A stretch of DNA of 56,274 nt, from contig NZ_JAGYVZ010000026.1 of the NCBI RefSeq assembly GCF_018380615.1, positions 1-56,274 of the forward strand, read 5' to 3'. Positions within the stretch are counted from its first letter, which is position 1. Each line of letters begins with the position of its first letter. Positions 34,176 to 40,810 of the stretch are shown piece by piece. A program made the translations under genes and the position numbers. Source of the DNA: Flavobacterium psychroterrae (GTDB lineage Bacteria > Bacteroidota > Bacteroidia > Flavobacteriales > Flavobacteriaceae). The notes beneath the pieces were generated by a model. That model made no database searches and was not told the origin of the DNA. It saw only the letters and a program-made list of their open reading frames with translations.

Positions 34176-34212
34176 ATGCAAAAGAATTTTAAGAAGTTCT
34201 TTAAATAGAAAA

Positions 34213-34238
34213 AAAGAGGACGAAAAAAGTTCCTCTTT
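34213..34238 (-). terminator. Terminator of the vWA-like lipoprotein operon
   Basis: AAAGAGGA (34213-34220) / TCCTCTTT (34231-34238); on the minus strand further T follow. Confidence 0.75.
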
Positions 34239-34265
34239 AAATAAATTGATGATGTAAATTAGTAT

Positions 34266-35162
34266 TTACTTTTTTAGAATAAAATCTTTAATCATAGTTT
34301 CCATATTCGATGGCAAATCAGCATTTTTAATCTCAAAACGACTTATTTTCATTTCTGTAAACGATTTTGTCCAATATGCTTTTATTACTTTCTCTTCGTA
34401 TGCATTATTATGATTTGGATTTATCCCGATTACTAGAATTTCCAGATTTGATAAATCCTCATTTGCTTTGATAAACCCGAAATCCTGTTCATGCATTTTT
34501 TTATCCCAATCCTGCGTGTTTAATTTGTTTTTTCTAATCAGTTCAGGAGTAATATAAGTTGTCCGGTTTCCCTCTTTTATTACCGTTCCTTCATAGAACA
34601 TATATCCGTCAGTTAATACAATAAGTATATTTCTGTAACTATTTTCAATACATTGATCTTTTACTTTACTATCAAAAAAGTTCCAAATATCTGAACCAAC
34701 ATATTTATTATCTTTTATTGCCGAATCATAAATTTTTGATGTTTTCGTAGCATAATTTGAGTTAATTGAATTTAGTAAATCCTTCGAAGCATTGTTTTTA
34801 TCAATAGCAATTCTCAAATTTTTAGCGATTGAATTTATTGCGGGATCAAGAGGTTCCGGATTAAAAAACAATTGCATTTTATCATCCATTTGTCTTATTC
34901 TTTTCGATTTTAAATGTTGGGTAAAAGCCTCAGAAATTGATTTAATATATCCCAAATCCCGTTGGTAATATTCCATTGTAGGATTGGGATTTTTTTGAAG
35001 ACTAATTCTATCCGATAAATCAAGTAAAATACTAATATTATAATTTTCTTCAGCCGGACTTTTTACTGCGATTTTTTTTTCTTCTTTATCAGAATCGTTC
35101 TTGCACGAGATCGTTAAAACCAGCAATAAAGACATTGCGGTTACTGTCAAAATGTTTTTCAT
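34266..35162 (-). CDS. vWA-like lipoprotein
   Basis: 298 aa, lipoprotein signal with C20 (I-S-C-K-N). The fold resembles von Willebrand A: strand 1 ends I-S-I-L-L-D-L-S-D-R-I (D-x-S MIDAS-like, third residue not Ser) and a later strand carries I-L-I-V-L-T-D-G-Y, the usual vWA position. Possibly metal-dependent adhesion or scaffold function in the periplasm. Its operon includes coiled-coil membrane and TerB-like genes, a combination that suggests a membrane-associated complex (inference). Confidence 0.7.
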   Translation of the reverse strand: MKNILTVTAMSLLLVLTISCKNDSDKEEKKIAVKSPAEENYNISILLDLSDRISLQKNPNPTMEYYQRDLGYIKSISEAFTQHLKSKRIRQMDDKMQLFFNPEPLDPAINSIAKNLRIAIDKNNASKDLLNSINSNYATKTSKIYDSAIKDNKYVGSDIWNFFDSKVKDQCIENSYRNILIVLTDGYMFYEGTVIKEGNRTTYITPELIRKNKLNTQDWDKKMHEQDFGFIKANEDLSNLEILVIGINPNHNNAYEEKVIKAYWTKSFTEMKISRFEIKNADLPSNMETMIKDFILKK

Positions 35163-35167
35163 AGCTA

Positions 35168-35605
35168 TTAGTTTTTAGAATATACTAAATGTTGAAAATC
35201 AGGATCTACTAAGTTTAATTTACTTAAATGCTCTTCTGAAAAAAGATCACAGCTTTCTAATAATTCTGTTTTTTCAGTATAGGGTAAAGCTATTTCGGTA
35301 TTAATTGCCTGAAACCATCCTTCTTTATATTGATGATGATAATGCAGATATTCTTTTACAGGAAATACAAAACCATCAATTTTAGATTGCAGTTCAGCCA
35401 CTTTTCCTGTTATGGTAACAATTTGCTGTTTAAAGTCATTTACTTTATTGATGTAATCTGCTTTTAGTTTATCTAAGTCGATTAATTTTTCTTTTTTACC
35501 TCTTATAAATGCTCTGATTTTATCGATATTTTCAAATTCCTTCATTACAAAATCAAAAACAAGTCCCCAGATTATGTAAACAACGAAACCTGCAAATATG
35601 ATCAT
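35168..35605 (-). CDS. Membrane-anchored coiled-coil protein (C-terminal part)
   Basis: 145 aa from the first ATG. One membrane helix at 1-20 and a coiled coil at about 45-80 (K-L-K-A-D-Y-I-N-K-V-N-D-F-K-Q). The ATG falls inside the hydrophobic segment, and the reading frame is open upstream to 35686, so the true N-terminus is probably longer or lies in the upstream frame. 5 bp before the vWA-like gene. Confidence 0.5.
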   Translation of the reverse strand: MIIFAGFVVYIIWGLVFDFVMKEFENIDKIRAFIRGKKEKLIDLDKLKADYINKVNDFKQQIVTITGKVAELQSKIDGFVFPVKEYLHYHHQYKEGWFQAINTEIALPYTEKTELLESCDLFSEEHLSKLNLVDPDFQHLVYSKN

Positions 35606-35686
35606 CCAAAATTCAGCTTCGCCAAGAGCAATATTTAAATTATAAGGAGCGGAATCTGTGGTTTTATTAAACTCATATATTTTCTT

Positions 35687-36436
35687 TTATATTTGATATG
35701 CCAGTAAAGCATCAAACAAAAATGTGGTAACAAAAAGTGCCATGATCCTGAAAATATTCTTGATTCCTTTTCCTTTTTGAACCATATGAATTACATAACC
35801 TAAACCCATAAATACAAACGGAATTGTTGTTACTAAAACGCCTTCAAGCCAACTTGCATTAAAAGAATTCGTTAAAGCATTTGCATCAAAAATGGCAGCT
35901 GTTAAACTATCATTTGCAAATTCCTTAAAAAATGCAGAATATGAAGCCGAAATATAAAATACTAAAACATAAAGTGTTATAGGAAGTAATAAAAACAATC
36001 CAATATAAAACTGCGCTTTTAATCCCTTACCATCTTCAATTCCGTATTTATCAGGATTGCGTTTTACCTCGATAATTTCGTTTTTTATCTGATCAATTTC
36101 AATATTTACATCCTGTTCTTTCTTTTCGTAGATTCCAATTGCAGCTTCAGATTTTTTAAGCTCCGTTCTGTTTTTTTCCTGCTCTTCCTTATAAGGTTGC
36201 TTTAATCTGTCTTGTTCTACTTTTTGTTCTCGGCATTGATCTTCAAAACTCATATATAAATTTTGTAAACAAGCTTTTAGAACAATAGGTTTTCCCGTTG
36301 CCTTTATTGATGCTGCAAATCCACTTTGATAATACGTAATTCTAATTTGCTCGTGATCATTTTCATTTTCTTCAAAAGCATTTGCCAGCGCATCTTCTGC
36401 TTTTTTTAAACTAAATAATTGTGTAAGTGACTTCAT
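35687..36436 (-). CDS. Coiled-coil, multi-pass membrane protein (N-terminal part)
   Basis: 249 aa. Cytoplasmic N-terminal domain, a charged coiled coil (K-Q-P-Y-K-E-E-Q-E-K-N-R-T-E-L-K-K), then helices near 145-165, 200-220 and 230-249; it ends abruptly in the last helix at A-Y-Q-I, which fits truncation. 3 bp downstream of the TerB-like gene, so co-expressed. Confidence 0.65.
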   Translation of the reverse strand: MKSLTQLFSLKKAEDALANAFEENENDHEQIRITYYQSGFAASIKATGKPIVLKACLQNLYMSFEDQCREQKVEQDRLKQPYKEEQEKNRTELKKSEAAIGIYEKKEQDVNIEIDQIKNEIIEVKRNPDKYGIEDGKGLKAQFYIGLFLLLPITLYVLVFYISASYSAFFKEFANDSLTAAIFDANALTNSFNASWLEGVLVTTIPFVFMGLGYVIHMVQKGKGIKNIFRIMALFVTTFLFDALLAYQI

Positions 36437-36439
36437 TAT

Positions 36440-36835
36440 TTATGAATTTAGCTGATTAATAATTTCTTCTTTTCCAATGTTTTTCTGAACGCAATCAATG
36501 AGATAACTCGCTAACTCGTTAATGTTCTCGTCCAGGAAATTAAATTTTCTACAATACTTTTTTAGCATATTTTCTTCATCATCGGTAATTTTTCCATCTG
36601 CCCAAATGATTCTTGTAAAATCGTATAAATATTCAATTTTTGCATTTAAGGTTTCAGGTACAAGCAATTGCGTATTAATTGGATTTAGGAAAAGTTTATC
36701 CAGTTCATCTTTTGAAATTCCTCGTTCATCAGCAAAGTGATATAACATCTGAAGTTCTAAAACATTAAATTGATCGTCTGATAATGCCATTTGATATAAT
36801 CTTAAAAAATGGCTTTGCAATTCTAGTGTTATCAT
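36440..36835 (-). CDS. TerB-like domain protein
   Basis: 131 aa, all-helical. The A-D-G-K-I-T-D-D-E-E-N-M-L-K-K-Y motif near residues 80-95 and an earlier paired segment (A-L-S-D-D-Q-F-N-V-L-E-L-Q) are typical of the TerB/DjlA fold. TerB domains associate with membrane and with stress or phage-response complexes; here it sits with a coiled-coil membrane protein and a vWA-like protein, a pairing that echoes Ter-type systems (inference). Confidence 0.7.
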   Translation of the reverse strand: MITLELQSHFLRLYQMALSDDQFNVLELQMLYHFADERGISKDELDKLFLNPINTQLLVPETLNAKIEYLYDFTRIIWADGKITDDEENMLKKYCRKFNFLDENINELASYLIDCVQKNIGKEEIINQLNS

Positions 36836-36846
36836 GTTTTTCTATT

Positions 36847-37215
36847 TTATTTTTTAGGCAGGTTTTCACACGCGCGTCCATTTCCGTCACCATCTAAGTT
36901 CTTGTAACAAGTTTTGTTACTTTCAAAAGTTGCTTGTGCCTGAGGCTGAGTCTTAAAATCTCCACAAGTTTTAGTTGGGCAATTTGAGTTTGACGAGTTT
37001 GATGAATTTCCTGTTGAACCAGATATATCAGTTGTATTTTCATTTGATCCATCTGATGAATCAGAACATGAAATCCCTAATCCCAATGTCATTGCTAATA
37101 AAACAATCAACATGCATCCTTTATTTTTGTTTGAATATGATCTTGATCTCGTGTTGGTAAAATGTCCCTGAACATATGTTCCGTCTTTTCTATAATATCC
37201 TTTTCTGTATCCCAT
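36847..37215 (-). CDS. Membrane-anchored Excalibur-domain protein
   Basis: 122 aa. Basic N-terminus (M-G-Y-R-K-G-Y-Y-R-K-D-G-T-Y-V), a hydrophobic segment 34-50, a Ser/Asn/Gly-rich linker, and a C-terminal Excalibur motif (C-G-D-F…F…C-Y-K-N-L-D-G-D-G-N-G-R-A-C-E), which binds calcium in extracellular proteins. The D-G-D-G-N-G-R-A-C-E signature is intact. It is 11 bp before the TerB-like gene and part of the same run. Confidence 0.8.
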   Translation of the reverse strand: MGYRKGYYRKDGTYVQGHFTNTRSRSYSNKNKGCMLIVLLAMTLGLGISCSDSSDGSNENTTDISGSTGNSSNSSNSNCPTKTCGDFKTQPQAQATFESNKTCYKNLDGDGNGRACENLPKK

Positions 37216-37227
37216 TATTGTTTAGTG

Positions 37228-37449
37228 TTATATGATATAAATTAAAAATGTTATCAATCCTGTAAATGCAAATAATATCATGCATCCGCTATTTTGATAT
37301 CGTAGCCCGGAAATACCGGTTTTTGTAGAATATCCGCTTTTGCTAAATGTTCCCATTTTTGTTCTTAAACTTGGAGAAATACCGGATTTACTTATGTTTA
37401 ATCCAAATCCTCCTCCAAGTTTTACTCTTTTTTGAAATCGAAAGCCCAT
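37228..37449 (-). CDS. DUF4236 domain protein
   Basis: 73 aa. M-G-F-R-F-Q-K-R-V-K-L-G-G-G-F-G-L-N-I-S-K-S-G-I-S-P-S is the DUF4236 pattern, ending in a C-terminal membrane helix (residues 55-73). Function unknown; members often lie near membrane or signalling genes. 12 bp upstream of the Excalibur gene. Confidence 0.8.
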   Translation of the reverse strand: MGFRFQKRVKLGGGFGLNISKSGISPSLRTKMGTFSKSGYSTKTGISGLRYQNSGCMILFAFTGLITFLIYII

Positions 37450-37540
37450 GATTTTTTAGGTTTAGTTAATTAAAGTTTTTTCTAAATTCGGAAACTTCTT
37501 TTGACGAACCCTTTTTCATGTCAATCGAAGTCAAAAAATC

Positions 37541-37699
37541 CTACTTTCTTTTTTTATAGTGATTATTTGTACTGGAATTTTTATACTTTCCTCCTTTATG
37601 AGAACTACCTTTTCCACTTTTGTAATGACCACTTTGGGCTTCAATACTACTGCCCAAAACAAGGAAGAATAAACTAAATAAAACGACTAATTTTTTCAT
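37541..37699 (-). CDS. Small secreted Gly/Ser/His/Lys-rich peptide
   Basis: 52 aa, too short to be in most gene calls: signal peptide 1-22 (ending E-A-Q), mature part S-G-H-Y-K-S-G-K-G-S-S-H-K-G-G-K-Y-K-N, a basic repeat-like sequence (G-K/H, H-K-G-G). Preceded by the promoter shared with the 34079 gene. Related by style to other small Bacteroidota secreted proteins with H-K-G-G repeats; function unknown. Confidence 0.7.
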   Translation of the reverse strand: MKKLVVLFSLFFLVLGSSIEAQSGHYKSGKGSSHKGGKYKNSSTNNHYKKRK

Positions 37700-37718
37700 A
37701 ATTTTAAATTTAAATTGA

Positions 37719-37773
37719 TTTAATTATTCAAATTTAAACCCAATTAAAACCAGTATTTTACGGAAATCCATAA
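37719..37773 (-). promoter_or_regulatory. Shared cluster promoter, copy B
   Basis: Minus strand: TAAATTTG -7 element (plus 37729-37736), GGTTTTAATTGGGT block, and GGATTTCCGTAAAATACTGG upstream. Nearly identical to 34121-34175. TTTTACGGAAATCC is the core also seen before the kinase cassette. Confidence 0.6.
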
Positions 37774-37803
37774 TCCCAAAAACTTTCTATTTTAACATAA
37801 AAA

Positions 37804-37823
37804 AAAGCTCCCGAAGGAGCTTT
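37804..37823 (-). terminator. Terminator of the kinase-regulator operon
   Basis: AAAGCTCC / GGAGCTTT with a CGAA tetraloop, then T run on the minus strand. Confidence 0.85.
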
Positions 37824-37851
37824 GAATAGTAATAATCAGGAGAATATAATT

Positions 37852-38519
37852 TTAAATAATTCCCATATCTTTTGCAATAAAAACCAGTTGTATTGTATTG
37901 TTTGCTTTAAAAAAGTCCTTTAGTTTAGAAAGTCTTTTTTCCATGGCGCTTTTACTATTTGGCTTTTTGCCTGACTCTTTAAATATTTGAATAATATCAT
38001 CTTGCGAAATTCCTGCTGATAAATGTTTCAGGATTTGAATGTCTAAATCATCAATTTCAAAATTATTTTTTTCCTGAAGCGCCGATGCAACTTCATGCGA
38101 AATAAATTTTTGATCAGAAGTTGAGGTAATATGAATTGCTTTTTTGAGATCCTCAATACTGTTTCGTCCTTTTAATACAAAGCCGTCAATATCTGCGTTA
38201 TCAAAAAGTGATTTAATCCGAAAGTTTTTATCTTCGATAGAGTAGGCTATGATTTTAATATTGGGCTGAAGTTCACGAACTTTTTCAACAAGTTCGTCAC
38301 CAGAAGTAATTTTTACATCACGATGATCTTTTTTAAACGAAAGATCGCTAATTAATAAATCATACGGATCATTGTCCAGAATCGCTTTTCGGATTTTTAA
38401 AAAGGATCATCACAATATTTTGCGTGTTGAAAATTTATAATATCTAAACTTTTTAAGGTTTGCTCGATTCCTAAATTTATATCTTCGAGATCCTCGGCAA
38501 TTATTACTTTTTTAAACAT
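37852..38519 (-). pseudogene. NarL/LuxR-type response regulator with an internal frameshift
   Basis: Reading from the ATG at 38519 gives M-F-K-K-V-I-I-A-E-D-L-E-D (receiver start) for 40 codons, then TAA. One step back in frame, the sequence continues as a receiver (Y-D-L-L-I-S-D-L-S-F phospho-site, V-L-K-G-R) and a C-terminal LuxR-like helix-turn-helix (Q-I-L-K-H-L-S-A-G-I-S-Q-D-D) to 37852. The break is at a T5A5 homopolymer (about 38397-38407) and is cured by one extra T. It starts 7 bp after the kinase stop. The gene is either mutated, sequenced with an indel, or frameshifted by slippage. Confidence 0.75.
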
Positions 38520-38525
38520 ATATCT

Positions 38526-40229
38526 TTATTTAGGCAGCGTTATTTTTACTTTAAAACCTTTATCAGGTTCAGTGTCAAAAGTAAGGGATCCTTTTATTGC
38601 CAGAATACGGATTTCCATATTTTGTAAACCATTTTTGATAATTTTATCTTTTTCACCGCCTTTTCCGTTATCGGTGTAATCTATAGAAACTATTTTTCCG
38701 TTGCTTTCAAACTTTACAACCACTAAAGATGCCTGACTATGTTTTTTCATATTCACCATTAATTCCTGTAAAACCCTATAAATGGCAACCTTTTTTACCT
38801 CATCGATTAATTCCCAATTTACTTTTTCGATATTATTAATAATGACATTTGTTTTGTCACTATTATATGTCGAAAGCATTTCTTTTAAGTTTGCCGAATA
38901 ATTTTCCTGAGTATCAACATCATTATTTTCTCTTGAAATTCCGCGAACGCGATTATAAATATGATCCAGTTTTTGAATAAGATTTTCCTTTATACTTTCA
39001 TTCGATAATAATTGTGTTTGCGAAAAAATGATCGTGTTAAAAACATCATTTGCTAATTCGTCGTGAATATCTTTTGCAATTCTGGTTTCAGTATCGTAGG
39101 CAGTTTTTATTTTTTCAATTCTATTTCGATTTTTATAATATCTAACAAGAAGTATAATTATAATTACCAGAAAAATAAACCCTGCTATAAAAAATATCCT
39201 TTGATATTTTGCTTCTTGTAAAGCATATAGATTTTCAATTTTTTCTAAACGAAGTTTTTGGTTTTCGTCTTTTTCTTTTTTAGAATCGTATTTAATTTTG
39301 GCAAACTTATTTTTAAAGTTATTTCTAATCTTGATAATACTGTCATTTAAGACAACATATTTTTGCGCATATTCTGAACTTTCAATTTTTGAATCATTAG
39401 AAATTAAGAAAGACAGCGCTTTCAAACGTTCATCAATACTATGAAATTTTGTGGCAGTTTGATAAGCAGAATGTGCGTATTGATTTGATTTTTCAGCATT
39501 GGTCTTTAAATAATATTCGGCAAGGTGTAAATTACTTTCGATATTGCCATAAGGATCATCTACCTTGTTTCTTGATTCAAAACTATTCTGCATTAATGAA
39601 AGCCCTTTTTCATTGAAACCTTTTTTAAAATAGGCATAGCCTAAATTATCCATAATTCTGGCTTTGCTTGCTAAATCCTTTTGAGCGAGTTCTTTATTTA
39701 CTATAGATTCTAAAATGTTTATTGCTTTATCGTATTTTTTTTGTTGAATATAAACAACAGCAATATTGTTTAAAGGAGATTGCTTTGAAATTTCATCTTT
39801 ACAATCTTTTATAGCTTCCTGATAATAAAAAATAGCGTCATTATATAGGGAGAGTTCTTTATCTGCAATGCCAAAAAAGTTATTAATTGCTGCGCTGTAA
39901 ACATCTTTCTTCTTTATATAAGGTAAGGCTTCAGTTAACGTTTCTTTACTACCATAATAATCTCCATTTATTTGCTGTATTGAAGCCATTTGAATCAGGT
40001 TAAAGACAATATTTGCACTATCTTTTATACTTTCAAAAGCTATTTTAGATTTGTTGAAGTTATAAAAAGCGCTGTTGAAATTTTTATTCTGAAATTTTGT
40101 AATTCCTATTTCACGAAGATTAGTTGCTTCTTTTTTAATAGACGATGTATTATTAGGTTTTATGTTTTCTTCTTTACAGGAAAGAAAAAGCAGAAAAAAA
40201 AGAAAACAAAAAAACGGGGACCGTAGCAT
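38526..40229 (-). CDS. TPR-containing sensor histidine kinase (HisKA_3 type)
   Basis: 567 aa. Lipoprotein-like signal with C18 (F-L-S-C-K-E), TPR repeats (about 35-300), a coiled coil, one membrane helix at 345-365, then a DesK/NarX-type dimerisation domain with the phospho-acceptor H389 (I-A-K-D-I-H-D-E-L) and a HATPase domain (E-L-M-V-N-M-K-K-H, Y-T-D-N-G-K-G). The start M-L-R-S-P-F-F lies within the upstream lipoprotein's terminator hairpin. Partner regulator downstream. The ligand may be the small lipoprotein or a peptide, which is speculation. Confidence 0.9.
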   Translation of the reverse strand: MLRSPFFCFLFFLLFLSCKEENIKPNNTSSIKKEATNLREIGITKFQNKNFNSAFYNFNKSKIAFESIKDSANIVFNLIQMASIQQINGDYYGSKETLTEALPYIKKKDVYSAAINNFFGIADKELSLYNDAIFYYQEAIKDCKDEISKQSPLNNIAVVYIQQKKYDKAINILESIVNKELAQKDLASKARIMDNLGYAYFKKGFNEKGLSLMQNSFESRNKVDDPYGNIESNLHLAEYYLKTNAEKSNQYAHSAYQTATKFHSIDERLKALSFLISNDSKIESSEYAQKYVVLNDSIIKIRNNFKNKFAKIKYDSKKEKDENQKLRLEKIENLYALQEAKYQRIFFIAGFIFLVIIIILLVRYYKNRNRIEKIKTAYDTETRIAKDIHDELANDVFNTIIFSQTQLLSNESIKENLIQKLDHIYNRVRGISRENNDVDTQENYSANLKEMLSTYNSDKTNVIINNIEKVNWELIDEVKKVAIYRVLQELMVNMKKHSQASLVVVKFESNGKIVSIDYTDNGKGGEKDKIIKNGLQNMEIRILAIKGSLTFDTEPDKGFKVKITLPK

Positions 40230-40246
40230 AAAAGTTACTTTCCCCG
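40215..40246 (-). terminator. Terminator hairpin containing the kinase start codon (copy 2)
   Basis: CGGGGA/TCCCCG outer stem with an inner GTA/TAC pair; on the minus strand seven T follow. The ATG of the kinase (40229-40227) is in the loop, and the T run codes F-F. So the upstream lipoprotein transcript would end inside the kinase's first codons unless read through. Confidence 0.8.
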
Positions 40247-40287
40247 AAATTAATAATAAATTTGTAATTAAATACTTTAATTAACCA

Positions 40288-40452
40288 CTATTGTGGTGGT
40301 GGCGGAACTTTTATAGGTAAATCACCTGGCCCGTCAGCATATGAAGGTACTTCAGGTTTAATATTTGCTTTAGTATCTTCGAAATCATCAGAAGTACAAG
40401 AAATCGTAGTAGTCAATAGAGCGCACGCTCCCAATAATAGTAGCTTTTTCAT
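40288..40452 (-). CDS. Small lipoprotein with Y-A-D-G-P-G-D motif (copy 2)
   Basis: 54 aa, missed by usual length cut-offs. Lipoprotein signal with C19 (T-T-T-I-S-C-T), short acidic segment (S-D-D-F-E-D-T-K), then S-Y-A-D-G-P-G-D-L and an end of V-P-P-P-P-Q. The motif and layout match the 62-aa protein at 29373-29561. Lies 58 bp before the kinase start. Candidate signal or accessory protein for the kinase, unproven. Confidence 0.7.
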   Translation of the reverse strand: MKKLLLLGACALLTTTISCTSDDFEDTKANIKPEVPSYADGPGDLPIKVPPPPQ

Positions 40453-40720
40453 CTTTTTTTAGATTTAAAAATTGGACATGGGTATTGCTGTCCGGATCTT
40501 TTCCGGATGTTTGGTTAATGCAATACCAAAATTGTTTTTGGGAAGTGAAGTGCGTAGAACAGTAAGATTTATTTATACTTCCCAGATAAATTTCGTCTTA
40601 CGGTTTTCCGTACTTTTAATTGAACTAGTTTTGTATTTTTGTTTTAATACGATATCGAAACAAGAACTAATTTCTTAGGCAAAGGAACAACGCTTATGAG
40701 CCTTTGTTTATGGGGCATTC
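40453..40720 (-). ncRNA. Conserved structured leader or upstream RNA (copy 2)
   Basis: Matches the 29562-29850 leader: GGTATTGC (40481-40488)/GCAATACC (40520-40527) stem, a TCCGGA/TCCGGA palindrome inside it, GTAAGA/TCTTAC arms (about 40570-40610) and CAAAGG/CCTTTG arms (about 40679-40709). Stems stay while loops differ. Plus-strand frames here are not thought to be genes. Confidence 0.45.
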
Positions 40721-40785
40721 CGGGAATTCCGTTGTATTTTTTGAAGTCCTGACAATTCCGTAAAATTCCGTAAAAATCCAAGTGA
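40712..40785. promoter_or_regulatory. Tandem ATTCCGTAAAA sites between divergent genes
   Basis: GCATTCCGGGAATTCCG (about 40719-40735) and AATTCCGTAAA / ATTCCGTAAAA (about 40754-40775), direct repeats 11 bp apart. On the other strand they read TTTTACGGAATT, the core in the two shared promoters at 34.1 and 37.7 kb. A candidate binding region for the response regulator, for both the lipoprotein-kinase operon and the 40811 gene. Confidence 0.45.
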
Positions 40786-40810
40786 GAAATCCTTGAAATT
40801 CCTAAAGCTT

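Larger units (their letters stand above)
35168..36436 (-). pseudogene. Coiled-coil membrane protein split by an in-frame stop
   Basis: Two minus-strand frames, 35687-36436 (249 aa) and 35168-35605 (145 aa), are in the same phase. Between them lie one TAA (35687-35689) and 27 sense codons that read like protein (K-K-I-Y-E-F-N-K-T-T-D-S-A-P-Y-N-L … G-E-A-E-F-W). Part one has a coiled coil (about 80-125) and three membrane helices; part two begins with a fourth helix and then a coiled coil. The 27 codons have no ATG. A change of GAA to TAA would explain the break. Either a nonsense mutation, readthrough, or two genes with an unusual start for the second. Family unknown. Confidence 0.6.

Noticed and set aside
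38390..38415. Programmed -1 frameshift in the response regulator
   Set aside because: Not a canonical X-XXY-YYZ heptamer (CCT TTT TAA) and no clear stimulatory hairpin; a simple indel explains it better, so kept only as a possibility.
29305..40246. CRISPR-like interpretation of the repeated GGAATTCC blocks
   Set aside because: Irregular spacing, short units and no cas genes; they look like regulator-binding repeats.
40472..40678. 68-codon plus-strand frame in the leader of the second lipoprotein
   Set aside because: The corresponding frame in the first cassette lacks the ATG, while the stems are conserved, so conservation is not at protein level.
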